Below are positions 23,572 to 32,702 of a stretch of DNA of 64,000 nucleotides, piece after piece; the first letter of the stretch is position 1; each line of letters begins with the position of its first letter. The DNA comes from Curvibacter microcysteis (GTDB lineage Bacteria; Pseudomonadota; Gammaproteobacteria; Burkholderiales; Burkholderiaceae_C), in NCBI RefSeq assembly GCF_028649435.1, contig NZ_JAQSIN010000011.1; one strand, 5' to 3'. The translations under genes were made by a program, and so were the position numbers. Below the pieces are notes generated by a model, which saw nothing but the letters and a program-made list of their open reading frames with translations, did not search any database and had not been told where the DNA came from.

Positions 23572-24897
23572 ATGCGCAAAACAAAGCTCACCACATCAGC
23601 AATATTCGGTGCTGATTTGCATTCAGCGCAACTCCACAACGACCTATTCTCTAAGGAGGGCCGACAAGCGCTGCATGAGTGTTTCTGGGCCGATGCCGAA
23701 GATAGCCTGAAGCTGCCACTTGCGCTACGGCCAGCTCAGGGTGACGCTGAGTCGCTCTTTGCTGAGGCGGCTACATACTTCCCTTCCTACACGCCAATCA
23801 CTGCATACATGCGGGTGCTGGAGAAAGATTTTTTCCCAGAACCTCAGCGCAAGTTCAGAGAAATTTCACCTTACCTGAGCGAGCTGGAATTAAAATCAGC
23901 AGTTGGCTTGGCGATTGGTGAAATTTTAACTGCTTCAGCGAGAACGGCCAGGTCTTCCATTGAGAATGTTAGCTATGGTGCAGCAAGAAGGACACTAGCA
24001 TTTACAGTGTTCCGCACCGCCGCATTGCACGGATCATTGGAATCTGACGCGGTTGTGGAAAGATGGTTGCGCATCCGGGAAATTATGGGACTAGATTCCC
24101 CGAAAGAGCAGGCCGCCTCAATTTCATGGATAAGAAGCATACAGCGCGAAAAAACCCCAACCCCACCCGAAGAGGGCTTGAGAAGCTATATATCAGAAAT
24201 AATATGCGGGCGACAATCTTTAAGATGGCTAAGCTCCCAGCTGGCTGAAGCTCTCGGCGGCATCCATAAAGAAGTCGAAGCATTGCGTGGCCCGTTTGAT
24301 GACAGGATAGCGGCATTCACAATATTGGTTGATGCTGTAGCCGCCAGGTTTCCAAGCGGGGAGTTTGGCGCGATATGCATTGCATTTTTTTGCAACGAAA
24401 TACTTCCCGGTTCACTAACCCATCACAAGTTGCTGAATCCATTTGTCTCTTTGTACCCTACAGCACTGGTTTGGTATGGCCTGTTTGCAAGCTTGTCGGA
24501 AAAATTCGAGCTGCGCGACTCTTTCTCTGGAATTGGCCTCAAGATGGCCAGAGATTTACTACAGCCTTTCTCAATGGGTTCACGCCCAACTTGCGATATT
24601 GCTTTCTCGGAATTAGAGGTTTTATCCCGCCTACCACTAAAGGCCGAAATTATAAAGCCTGCACACGCAAGAGCATGCTCAATAGAAATTTTACCGGGCG
24701 TAGAGACAGTATTCCGAATTGGCAACGAAGAGGAATCGAGAACGCAGACACTGGAAGTTCGCCAACTAATGGACGATCAATCAAGGCGTAATGACCATTT
24801 GCGAAACTTGCTTCTTGAGGCTCTGGATATGGTATCAGACAGAAAAACACCGACACAATATCCGTCGACAAATCGAAGCAAACGCTTGCGCAGTTAA
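23572..24897 (+). CDS. Unrecognised 441-aa protein of the kinase-helicase operon
   Basis: I do not recognise a family. The protein is soluble, mostly helical, with no clear signal or membrane segment; a moderately hydrophobic stretch (FGAICIAFFCNEILPG) is too short to call. Charged helix-rich regions dominate: ISPYLSELELKSAVGLAIGE, TARSSIENVSYGAARRTLAF, LRWLSSQLAEALGGIHKEVE. The C-terminus is polar and basic (RNDHLRNLLLEALDMVSDRK, then NRSKRLRS). No P-loop, HNH, PD-(D/E)XK or HEPN motif is evident by eye. ATG at 23572 follows GGAA by 5 nt; a TTG one codon earlier is possible. By position, between the helicase and the 163-aa protein, it may be the effector or an adaptor, but that is inference only. 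Confidence 0.75.
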   Translation: MRKTKLTTSAIFGADLHSAQLHNDLFSKEGRQALHECFWADAEDSLKLPLALRPAQGDAESLFAEAATYFPSYTPITAYMRVLEKDFFPEPQRKFREISPYLSELELKSAVGLAIGEILTASARTARSSIENVSYGAARRTLAFTVFRTAALHGSLESDAVVERWLRIREIMGLDSPKEQAASISWIRSIQREKTPTPPEEGLRSYISEIICGRQSLRWLSSQLAEALGGIHKEVEALRGPFDDRIAAFTILVDAVAARFPSGEFGAICIAFFCNEILPGSLTHHKLLNPFVSLYPTALVWYGLFASLSEKFELRDSFSGIGLKMARDLLQPFSMGSRPTCDIAFSELEVLSRLPLKAEIIKPAHARACSIEILPGVETVFRIGNEEESRTQTLEVRQLMDDQSRRNDHLRNLLLEALDMVSDRKTPTQYPSTNRSKRLRS

Positions 24898-24911
24898 CTT
24901 GATTAAATCCT

Positions 24912-25403
24912 ATGGAATCGTTTGAAACACTGCAATTTTTTCGTGGGATCGCGAACGTCGTCTCTCACCCATTCGTAGCAAAAACTCGCAAAGACCGTAG
25001 GCCTAGGGACATTCCTGTTGACTTGCATGCGGCTGCAGACGAGTGGTTTCTAGAACGCTTTAGAGTCAGATTTCGGAGTCAAGCTTTGTTTGTCACGAGC
25101 CGTCTTGTCATCGCGTCAGGCTATGGTCGGCAGACCGTGCGCATACTACCCTTGGATAACTACAGATACTGTTGGTCTCGGACGACCTCTGATTTGCTGG
25201 CCATTCTGAATGGTGCAAATGCTAGTCAAGTTCATGCTTTATTGGATGCGGCGCAGTATGTGGACAGTGCATTGACTGAAGCACACCACATGGGTCACGA
25301 GGTTATGTTGTTCTGTGATGAATACGTCGCGATCCCAGTTGAGACAACTCCACCTTCAGGCACGGCATCTCATGGCAAAGACGGGAAATTGATCCTCATC
25401 TAG
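24912..25403 (+). CDS. Small 163-aa protein, last gene of island operon (possible ADP-ribosyltransferase-like fold)
   Basis: No family is recognised with confidence. Visible pattern: an early FFRG, then SQALFVTSRLVIASGYGRQT, then VRILPLDNYRYCWSRTTSDL, then HHMGHEVMLFCDEYVAIPVE near the end. An arginine in the first strand, a short F-x-T-S strand followed by A-x-x-YG, and a late glutamate-containing strand recall the R-S-E layout of small ADP-ribosyltransferase-like toxins. It is only a resemblance. No signal peptide or membrane helix is seen. It follows the 441-aa gene by 14 bp, so it is co-expressed with the kinase and helicase. If the ART reading is right it would be the natural effector of the system. 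Confidence 0.65.
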   Translation: MESFETLQFFRGIANVVSHPFVAKTRKDRRPRDIPVDLHAAADEWFLERFRVRFRSQALFVTSRLVIASGYGRQTVRILPLDNYRYCWSRTTSDLLAILNGANASQVHALLDAAQYVDSALTEAHHMGHEVMLFCDEYVAIPVETTPPSGTASHGKDGKLILI

Positions 25404-25619
25404 TCTCTGCAGTGTCTTGCAGTGAACCAAAAGACATTACCGGCACCTGCTTTCGAGATCAGGTTCCACTAGCCCATGGACGCAGGACAACTCGCCAAAA
25501 ATCGTTTCAAATCAATTGGTTACGTGAATGTCAATAAACGCATACTCGGGTGTACATTGACAACGTCTGAGGCCCCACCGGGTGGCCCCGGGCGGACCCC
25601 TGAGCATGACCCAGGATGA

Positions 25620-25655
25620 GGGGCGCGCACCGGCCATCGGTGCCGCCCCTTTTTT
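25620..25655 (+). terminator. Rho-independent terminator before the glycosyltransferase gene
   Basis: GGGGCG-C-GCACCG / CGGTGC-CGCCCC with a GCCAT loop (25620-25649), followed by six T (25650-25655). It closes the 25404-25670 interval, which holds no gene. It may end the island transcript or a short RNA: a GTCAAT...ATTGAC inverted repeat (25530-25535 and 25556-25561) precedes it. Its C+G-rich character is that of the core, so the island boundary probably lies between about 25404 and 25560. Confidence 0.75.
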
Positions 25656-25670
25656 GTTTCCAGTCCCGCG

Positions 25671-26462
25671 ATGAACCCCTCACCCAACCTCAGCATCATC
25701 ATCCCCACCTTCCGCCGCGAAGCCATGTTGCTGGACGCGGTGCACAGTGCGCTCGCGGTGCCCGGTCTGCAGGTGGAGGTCTTTGTGCTGGACGACAGCC
25801 CGGAGGGCAGCGCCCGTGCGGTGATCGAAGGTTTGAACGACCCGCGGGTCAGCTACCTGCTGCACCAGCCGCCCACGGGCGGCCACCCGGCGGTGCTGCG
25901 CAACCGGGGCGCTGCGCTGGCGCGGGCGCCGCTGCTGTACTTTCTGGACGACGACGACCGGGCCTTGCCTGAGGCCTTGGCCCGGGCCTGCGCCCAGCTC
26001 AGCGCATCGAGTGCCGGGGTCTTGATCAGCGCGCCCCAGCCCTTTGGAGAGGATGCGCGCCGGGTCGAGGAAGAGCGGGCCTATTTCGAGCAGGCGGTGG
26101 CCTGGCTGGCGCGGGGGCCGTCCTCGCTGCGCGTGGTGGCCCGTCTGTTGTTCGGGCCGGCCTTGCTGGTGTGCAGCACCTGTGTGATCCGGCGTGAGGC
26201 TTTTCAGGCCACGGGCGGCTTCAGCACCACCATGCCGGTGTACGAGGACATTGATTTCTTCATGCGCGCCGTGCGCCAGGCCGGCCATGTGGCCCTGGCC
26301 GAACCGGTGGTGGCGCGGAGGGTCGGCGGGCCCAGCCTGATCAGCGTCTGCACGCGGCCTCAGATGCTGGCCGCCTATGCCGAGTCGCAAAGCACTTACC
26401 GGCGTCAGCGCGGGGTGCTGGAGTTTTACGCGCTCAAGCTCTGGCAGCGGCTGGGCCGCTGA
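25671..26462 (+). CDS. Family 2 glycosyltransferase
   Basis: 263-aa GT-A fold enzyme. N-terminal nucleotide-binding part: LSIIIPTFRREAMLLDAVHS, EVFVLDDSPEGSA. The metal-binding DXD-type motif is LLYFLDDDDRALP, and the acceptor-side acidic motif is MPVYEDIDFFMRA (ED). No membrane helix. It would transfer a sugar from a nucleotide-sugar to a surface polymer or protein. ATG at 25671 stands 15 bp after a terminator, so it has its own promoter or relies on read-through. It converges on the exosortase H pair with 21 bp between stops; glycosyltransferases commonly accompany exosortase loci, but a functional link here is inference. Confidence 0.8.
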   Translation: MNPSPNLSIIIPTFRREAMLLDAVHSALAVPGLQVEVFVLDDSPEGSARAVIEGLNDPRVSYLLHQPPTGGHPAVLRNRGAALARAPLLYFLDDDDRALPEALARACAQLSASSAGVLISAPQPFGEDARRVEEERAYFEQAVAWLARGPSSLRVVARLLFGPALLVCSTCVIRREAFQATGGFSTTMPVYEDIDFFMRAVRQAGHVALAEPVVARRVGGPSLISVCTRPQMLAAYAESQSTYRRQRGVLEFYALKLWQRLGR

Positions 26463-26483
26463 GCCAACCGACGGAGCGGCGCT

Positions 26484-27083
26484 TCACTCAACCGCGCTCA
26501 GCGCCCCTTCGATCAGCACCTGTTGGATCAGTCGCCGGTCCAGTGCGAGCCAGATCAGGATGGGGGCCAGCGTGGGCAGCAGCAAGAAGCCGATTTGGTA
26601 ACCCGCGCCGATCAGGTTGGTGTCGAAGGCATCAAAACGGGTTTGGCTGCGCGTGGCTTCGGCCATGTGCACGCCCAACTGCAGCAGCCAGGTGAAGCAC
26701 ACACCCCAGGCCTGGAAGGGCAGCAGCATCAGCCAGCCCAGCGGAATCTTCCACCAGCACCCGGGCGAGCGCACGGCCAGGAACAGGGCTGCCAGCAGCG
26801 GCGCGCCATAGGCGTAGGTCAGCACATTGGCTTCGGGCGTCACGTCGGCCAGTCGGCCGCCGGGCATGGCCACGCTCAGGCCTGTCAGCAGCACCTGTTG
26901 GGTGCCTTGCAATTCAGAGCCATGAACCCAGAAAGGGAACAGGTTGTGCATGGTGAACTCGGCCAGCCAGGCCGGCGCCAGCACCACATAGTGGCGGCCC
27001 GCATACCACAGGGCCAGGCAGGGCACCAGCCAGAGCAGGGCCCGCACAAAAAAGCCGCTGATGACGCTGAAGCCGGGCTTCAT
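26484..27083 (-). CDS. Exosortase H-associated membrane protein
   Basis: 199-aa membrane protein with about four hydrophobic segments (FFVRALLWLVPCLALWY; YAYGAPLLAALFLAV; IPLGWLMLLPFQAWGVCFTW; IGFLLLPTLAPILIWLAL) and a central extracytoplasmic loop (MHNLFPFWVHGSELQGTQQV). It directly follows the exosortase H gene with an ATGA overlap and matches the small membrane partner that accompanies XrtH in the IPTL-CTERM sorting system. Its molecular role is not established. The identification relies mainly on this coupling; sequence motifs alone would only allow a general membrane-protein call. Confidence 0.7.
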   Translation of the reverse strand: MKPGFSVISGFFVRALLWLVPCLALWYAGRHYVVLAPAWLAEFTMHNLFPFWVHGSELQGTQQVLLTGLSVAMPGGRLADVTPEANVLTYAYGAPLLAALFLAVRSPGCWWKIPLGWLMLLPFQAWGVCFTWLLQLGVHMAEATRSQTRFDAFDTNLIGAGYQIGFLLLPTLAPILIWLALDRRLIQQVLIEGALSAVE

Positions 27084-27607
27084 GGGGCGACCCCTGAGGG
27101 CGCGTCATTCAGGTGTTGGCGGCGAAAGTCCTGCCGCGCCACCCAGCGCATCCAGACCAGCCAGACCACCAGCACGTCGAGCATGATCAGGGCCTGCCAC
27201 AAGTACAGGTGGGCAAACTCAAAAGCCTGGGTGTTCCAACCCGCCAGGTAGAACAGCGAGATGATGCGCAGCAGGTTCAGGGCCTGGATGGCGACAAAGC
27301 CCAGCGCCAGGCCCACCAGCTTGGCCGACCAGCGTGCCGGGTAGGCCAGCAGCGCCGCCAGCAGGATCAGGCAGGCTTCGACCCCGTTGCAGCCGGCCTC
27401 GATCGAGACCCCGATGCCCGTCTTGGCGTTCTGCAAAATCTTGCCGTACGACACCACATTGGCATCAAACAACTGCACCAGGAAGGCGCTGGCGCTGGCC
27501 AGGAAGGACGTCCAGGGCAGGACCAGCCACTGCTGGGCCGGTGGGGTCAGTTCGCCCACGAACAAGGCCACCAGCAGGGCCAGAAAAATCAGAAAAAAAC
27601 GCACCAT
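27080..27607 (-). CDS. xrtH: Exosortase H (IPTL-CTERM sorting peptidase)
   Basis: 175-aa integral membrane transpeptidase with about five helices. The exosortase catalytic triad is visible: cysteine in IEAGCNGVEACLILLAALLA (C73), arginine in ALNLLRIISLF (R114) and histidine in FAHLYLWQ (H133). Short length and the AGCNGVEA form indicate the XrtH subtype. It cleaves proteins carrying a C-terminal IPTL-type PEP-CTERM-like tripartite tail at the outer face of the inner membrane. No IPTL-CTERM target gene is visible in this window, so substrates must be encoded elsewhere. The partner gene overlaps its end by 4 bp. Confidence 0.85.
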   Translation of the reverse strand: MVRFFLIFLALLVALFVGELTPPAQQWLVLPWTSFLASASAFLVQLFDANVVSYGKILQNAKTGIGVSIEAGCNGVEACLILLAALLAYPARWSAKLVGLALGFVAIQALNLLRIISLFYLAGWNTQAFEFAHLYLWQALIMLDVLVVWLVWMRWVARQDFRRQHLNDAPSGVAP

Positions 27608-27693
27608 GGGGCGGTGCCCTCCCTCGGAGTTGCAGAGCGCTGACTTTAGCGCAGAGTGGCCTGGGCGGGCACCCGCGCTGCTCTAACGGAGGC

Positions 27694-28164
27694 TCAGTTC
27701 GGGAACAGGTACAGCAGCCCCACGGTCATGCCCAGGTAGCGCAGGAACTTACCGATCAGCATCCAGCCCACGCAGGGCCAAAACGGCAGGCGCAGCCAGC
27801 CAGCCACGGCGCACAGGGGGTCGCCCAGCAGGGGCAGCCAGCTCAGCAGGCAGGCCTTGGGCCCCAGGCGCTGCAGCCAGTCCAGCACGCGCAGGTGGTG
27901 GGGCGAGCGGTGGTAGTGGTCCATCGCCTTGTGGGCGCCGTAGCCCATCCACCAGTCCACCGCGCCGCCCAACGTGTTGCCGGCGGTGGCCACGGCGATG
28001 GCGGGCCAGAACAAATCCGGGTTGAGCTTGAGCAGGCCGAACAAGGCGGGCTCCGAGCCCAGGGGCAGCAAGGTGGCCGAGATGAACGACACCACGAACA
28101 GCGTGCTCAGGCCCAACTCGGGCAGGGCCAAGAGGTGGAGCAGGGTGTCGATCCAGGCTTGCAT
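27694..28164 (-). CDS. YqaA family (DedA-like) membrane protein
   Basis: 156-aa inner-membrane protein of the VTT/DedA superfamily. Helices: LGLSTLFVVSFISATLLPLG, FWPAIAVATAGNTLGGAVDW and LPFWPCVGWMLIGKFLRYLG. The GNTLGGAVDWWMGYG segment and GKFLRY near the end are typical of YqaA. DedA-like proteins are thought to move or flip lipids. It has its own transcription unit: 86 bp separate it from xrtH downstream, and it diverges from dusB. Confidence 0.8.
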   Translation of the reverse strand: MQAWIDTLLHLLALPELGLSTLFVVSFISATLLPLGSEPALFGLLKLNPDLFWPAIAVATAGNTLGGAVDWWMGYGAHKAMDHYHRSPHHLRVLDWLQRLGPKACLLSWLPLLGDPLCAVAGWLRLPFWPCVGWMLIGKFLRYLGMTVGLLYLFPN

Positions 28165-28237
28165 GGGGGCTCAGTATAGGCATCGCTCAAACCCCTTGTT
28201 CGGGGTGGCGGAGGCGGGCCAAAAGCCCATTTCAATT

Positions 28238-28279
28238 GCTGAAAAATTAAGCAGCTACAATCATGCCTCATTTTTCAGC
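28238..28279 (+). promoter_or_regulatory. dusB-fis promoter region with long inverted repeat
   Basis: GCTGAAAAAT (28238-28247) and ATTTTTCAGC (28270-28279) form a perfect 10-bp inverted repeat around a TACAAT (28256-28261) that fits a -10 element; the -35 is weak. A second repeat, GCATGC-TCCG-GCATGC (28278-28293), overlaps its right end. If transcription starts near 28268, the right arm lies at the 5' end of the mRNA. An operator or cruciform role is possible. Confidence 0.4.
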
Positions 28280-28333
28280 ATGCTCCGGCATGCAGCACCT
28301 CTCCCCCCGTCACCCGCAAAACCTGCCTGATCC

Positions 28334-29382
<1,049 letters not shown>

Positions 29383-29386
<4 letters not shown>

Positions 29387-29619
29387 GCAATAAGAACATC
29401 GAAGACTGTGTCCGTGACAACCTGCTGGAGTACTTCCGCGACCTGCACGGCGAAGAGCCCCACGGCATGCACGACATGCTGATCCGCCTGGTCGAAAAGC
29501 CGCTGCTGGAAGTGGTCATGGCCCAGGCCGAGCAAAACCAGTCGCGCGCCGCCGAATGGCTGGGCCTGAACCGCAACACCTTGCGCAAGAAGCTGCTCGA
29601 GCACCAATTGCTCAAATGA
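29383..29619 (+). CDS. fis: Fis-family nucleoid-associated regulator
   Basis: 78-aa DNA-binding protein, the short form common in betaproteobacteria (enterobacterial Fis is 98 aa, with an N-terminal arm that is missing here). The C-terminal helix-turn-helix is clear: NQSRAAEWLGLNRNTLRKKL. The helical dimerisation part is DCVRDNLLEYFRDLHGEEPH. It would bend DNA and adjust rRNA, tRNA and global transcription with growth. It starts inside the dusB stop codon. Loss of the N-terminal arm implies no Hin/Gin-type inversion activity. Confidence 0.9.
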
Positions 29620-29693
29620 TTTTTTGAACTGCAGGTGGCCCGGCTTCGGCCTGGTCACCACCCCCTTTCCACATTCCAACCAGAAGACCTCGC

Positions 29694-31280
29694 ATGAACG
29701 CACTCCTCTCTGTTTCCGACAAGACCGGCATCGTCGAATTGGCCCGGGAACTGCATGCCCTCGGCATCAAGCTGATCTCCACCGGCGGCACCGCCAAGCT
29801 GCTGGCCGAACAAGGCCTGCCGGTCACCGAAGTGGCTGAAGTGACCGCCTTCCCTGAAATGCTGGACGGCCGCGTCAAGACCCTGCACCCCAAGGTGCAC
29901 GGCGGCCTGCTGGCCCGCCGTGACGTGCCCGAGCACATGGCCGCCCTGGCCGCGCACGGCATCGACACCATCGACCTGCTGGTGGTCAACCTCTACCCGT
30001 TTGAAGCCACCGTGGCCAAGCCCGGCTGCACGCTGGAAGACGCGATCGAGAACATCGATATCGGTGGCCCGGCCATGGTGCGCAGCGCCGCCAAGAACTG
30101 GAAAGACGTGGGCGTGCTGACCGACGCCTCGCAGTACGCGGGCGTGCTGGCCGAGCTCAAGAGCGCCGGCAAGCTGACCGACAAGACCCGTTTTGCCCTG
30201 TCGGTGGCCGCCTTCAACCGCATCAGCCAATACGACGGCGCCATCAGCGACTACCTGTCGGCACTGAACTTTGAAGAAGGCAACAACACGCCTTCGCAGC
30301 AGTTGTTCCCGGCCCAGAGCAATGGCCGCTTCGTCAAGCTGCAAGACCTGCGCTACGGCGAGAACCCACACCAGCAAGCCGCCTTCTACCGGGACCTGTA
30401 CCCGGCGCCGGGCTCGCTGGTCACGGCCACCCAGGTGCAAGGCAAGGAACTGAGCTACAACAACATCGCCGACGCCGACGCTGCGTGGGAATGCGTGAAG
30501 AGCTTCGACGCGCCTGCCTGCGTCATCGTCAAGCACGCCAACCCCTGCGGCGTGGCCGTGGGCGCCAACCCGCTCGAGGCCTACAGCAAGGCCTTCCAGA
30601 CCGACCCGACCTCGGCCTTCGGCGGCATCATCGCCTTCAACCGCCCGCTCGACGGCGTGGCCGCGCAGCAAGTCAGCAAGCAATTTGTGGAAGTGCTGAT
30701 GGCGCCTGACTTCAGCGTCGAAGCGCTGGAAGTCTTCAAGAGCAAGGTCAATGTGCGCCTGCTCAAGATCGCGCTGCCCACGGGGGGCAGCACCGCCTGG
30801 GACAAGGGCCAGAACCTGGTCGACGTCAAGCGCATTGGCTCGGGCCTGCTGATGCAGACCGCCGACAACCACGAGCTGCAACTGGCCGACCTGAAGGTCG
30901 TCACCACCAAGCAGCCCACGGCCGAAGAACTGCAAGACCTGCTGTTCGCCTGGAAGGTCGCCAAGTACGTCAAGAGCAACGCCATTGTGTTCTGCAAGGG
31001 CGGCATGACCATGGGGGTGGGTGCTGGCCAAATGAGCCGCCTGGACTCGGCCCGCATCGCCAGCATCAAGGCCGGCCACGCCAGCCTGAGCCTGCAAGGC
31101 ACGGCCGTGGCAAGCGACGCCTTCTTCCCCTTCCGTGACGGCCTGGACGTGGTGGTGGACGCAGGTGCCACCTGCGTGATCCAGCCCGGTGGCTCGATGC
31201 GCGACCAGGAAGTGATCGACGCCGCTAACGAGCGTGGCGTGGCCATGGTGTTCAGCGGTGTGCGCCACTTCCGCCACTGA
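29694..31280 (+). CDS. purH: Bifunctional AICAR transformylase/IMP cyclohydrolase
   Basis: 528-aa enzyme for the last two steps of IMP synthesis. The N-terminal MGS-like IMP cyclohydrolase domain (about 1-190) has LISTGGTAKLLAEQGLPVTE, GRVKTLHPKVHGGLLARR and DLLVVNLYPF. The C-terminal transformylase has KLQDLRYGENPHQQAAFY, CVIVKHANPCGVAVG (catalytic Lys-His) and TSAFGGIIAFNRPLD. Length is normal. A 74-bp gap follows fis, so it may share that transcript or have its own promoter. Transcription ends at the hairpin near 31327-31347. Confidence 0.95.
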   Translation: MNALLSVSDKTGIVELARELHALGIKLISTGGTAKLLAEQGLPVTEVAEVTAFPEMLDGRVKTLHPKVHGGLLARRDVPEHMAALAAHGIDTIDLLVVNLYPFEATVAKPGCTLEDAIENIDIGGPAMVRSAAKNWKDVGVLTDASQYAGVLAELKSAGKLTDKTRFALSVAAFNRISQYDGAISDYLSALNFEEGNNTPSQQLFPAQSNGRFVKLQDLRYGENPHQQAAFYRDLYPAPGSLVTATQVQGKELSYNNIADADAAWECVKSFDAPACVIVKHANPCGVAVGANPLEAYSKAFQTDPTSAFGGIIAFNRPLDGVAAQQVSKQFVEVLMAPDFSVEALEVFKSKVNVRLLKIALPTGGSTAWDKGQNLVDVKRIGSGLLMQTADNHELQLADLKVVTTKQPTAEELQDLLFAWKVAKYVKSNAIVFCKGGMTMGVGAGQMSRLDSARIASIKAGHASLSLQGTAVASDAFFPFRDGLDVVVDAGATCVIQPGGSMRDQEVIDAANERGVAMVFSGVRHFRH

Positions 31281-31319
31281 GGTCTGACGCAGCGGGCCCT
31301 GGCCCGCTGCCCCCGGACG

Positions 31320-31347
31320 AAAAAAAGCGGCCTGCGGGCCGCTTTTT
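31320..31347. terminator. Bidirectional terminator between purH and hemL
   Basis: Seven A (31320-31326), stem GCGGCC / GGCCGC with TGCG loop (31327-31342), then five T (31343-31347). The A and T runs on both sides let it work for purH (+) and for hemL (-). A second hairpin, AGCGGGCC-CT-GGCCCGCT (31291-31308), precedes it. Confidence 0.85.
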
Positions 31348-31388
31348 GCTTGGACGTGTCGGCTGCGCGGACGACGCGTGTGGGGTGC

Positions 31389-32702
31389 TCAGCCGGCGGC
31401 CAGTTCCTTGAACACGGCGCGCGCGGCAGCCACGGTCTCGGCGATGTCGGCCTCGGTGTGGGCGCCGCTGACAAAACCGGCTTCGTACAGCGCTGGAGCG
31501 ATGTAGACGCCACGGTCCAGCAGGCCGTGGAACAGGCGGTTGAAGCGCGGGCTGTCGCTGGTCATGACTTTGGCGTAGTTCTGCGGCAGCTCGGGCAGCA
31601 GGAAGAAGCCGAACATGCCACCCTGGCAGTCGGCGCTGAAGGCCACGCCTTCGGCCGCGGCAGCGGCACGCAGGCCGTCGACCAGGCTTTGGGTGCGGGC
31701 CGACAGGGCTTCAAAAAAGCCAGGCTTGCGGATCTCGCGCAAGGTGGTTAGGCCGCAGGCCGTCGCCACCGGGTTGCCCGACAGGGTGCCGGCCTGGTAG
31801 ACACCGCCCAAGGGCGCCAGGTGTTCCATGATGGCGCGCGGGGCGCCAAACGCGGCCAGCGGCATGCCGCCACCAATCACCTTGCCCAGCACCGTGATGT
31901 CGGGCTTGAAGCCCGGGATGGACTGGGCGTACACGCTTTGGGCGCTGCCCAGCGCGACGCGGAAGCCGGTCATCACCTCGTCCAGGATCAGCAGCGCGCC
32001 GTATTCGGTGCACAGCTCGCGGCAGCGCTTCATGAAGGGCACCGAGGCGCGCACAAAGTTCATGTTGCCGGCGATCGGCTCGATCATCAGGCAGGCCAGT
32101 TCGCGGCCGTGCACGGCAAAGGCTTCTTCGAGCTGGGCGATGTTGTTGAACTCGAGCACCAGGGTGTGCTGCACCACTTCAGGGGGCACGCCCGCGCTGG
32201 TCGAGGTGCCAAAGGTGGCCAGACCCGAGCCGGCCTTGACCAGCAGCGCATCGGCGTGGCCGTGGTAACAGCCCTCAAACTTGATCAGCTTGCTGCGGCC
32301 GGTGGCGCCGCGCGCCAGGCGGATCGCGCTCATGCCGGCTTCGGTGCCCGAGCTGACCAGGCGCACCATGTCCATCGAGGGCATGAGGCTGAGGATTTCT
32401 TCGGCCAGTTCGATTTCGCGCTCGGTCGGGGCGCCGAACGAGAAACCATCCAATGCGGCCTTTTGCACGGCTTCGAGCACGGCCGGGTGGCCGTGGCCCA
32501 GGATCATGGGGCCCCAGGAGCCGATGTAGTCGATGTAGCGCTGGTCGTTGGCGTCCCAGAAGTAGGCGCCCTCGGCGCGCTTCACAAAGCGGGGCGTGCC
32601 GCCCACGGCGCGGAAAGCGCGAACCGGCGAGTTCACGCCGCCGGGGATGACGCGCTTGGCGCGTTCGAACAGGGGCAGGTTCAGATCAGTGCTTGGTGTC
32701 AT
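31389..32702 (-). CDS. hemL: Glutamate-1-semialdehyde 2,1-aminomutase
   Basis: 437-aa PLP enzyme forming 5-aminolevulinate in the C5 heme pathway. Key parts: IPGGVNSPVRAF, GSWGPMILGHGHP, SSGTEAGMSAIRLARG, FEGCYHGHADALLVKAG, LILDEVMTGFR, and the PLP lysine in TVLGKVIGGGMP (K274). Length is typical. The start at 32702 lies 17 bp inside the thiD-like gene upstream on the same strand, so the two are translationally coupled. Together they form a short cofactor operon. Confidence 0.95.
   Translation of the reverse strand: MTPSTDLNLPLFERAKRVIPGGVNSPVRAFRAVGGTPRFVKRAEGAYFWDANDQRYIDYIGSWGPMILGHGHPAVLEAVQKAALDGFSFGAPTEREIELAEEILSLMPSMDMVRLVSSGTEAGMSAIRLARGATGRSKLIKFEGCYHGHADALLVKAGSGLATFGTSTSAGVPPEVVQHTLVLEFNNIAQLEEAFAVHGRELACLMIEPIAGNMNFVRASVPFMKRCRELCTEYGALLILDEVMTGFRVALGSAQSVYAQSIPGFKPDITVLGKVIGGGMPLAAFGAPRAIMEHLAPLGGVYQAGTLSGNPVATACGLTTLREIRKPGFFEALSARTQSLVDGLRAAAAAEGVAFSADCQGGMFGFFLLPELPQNYAKVMTSDSPRFNRLFHGLLDRGVYIAPALYEAGFVSGAHTEADIAETVAAARAVFKELAAG

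Noticed and set aside
19312..25670. Integrase, transposase, direct-repeat att sites or tRNA insertion site for the island
   Set aside because: None could be found by eye on either side of the island; the mechanism of acquisition stays open.
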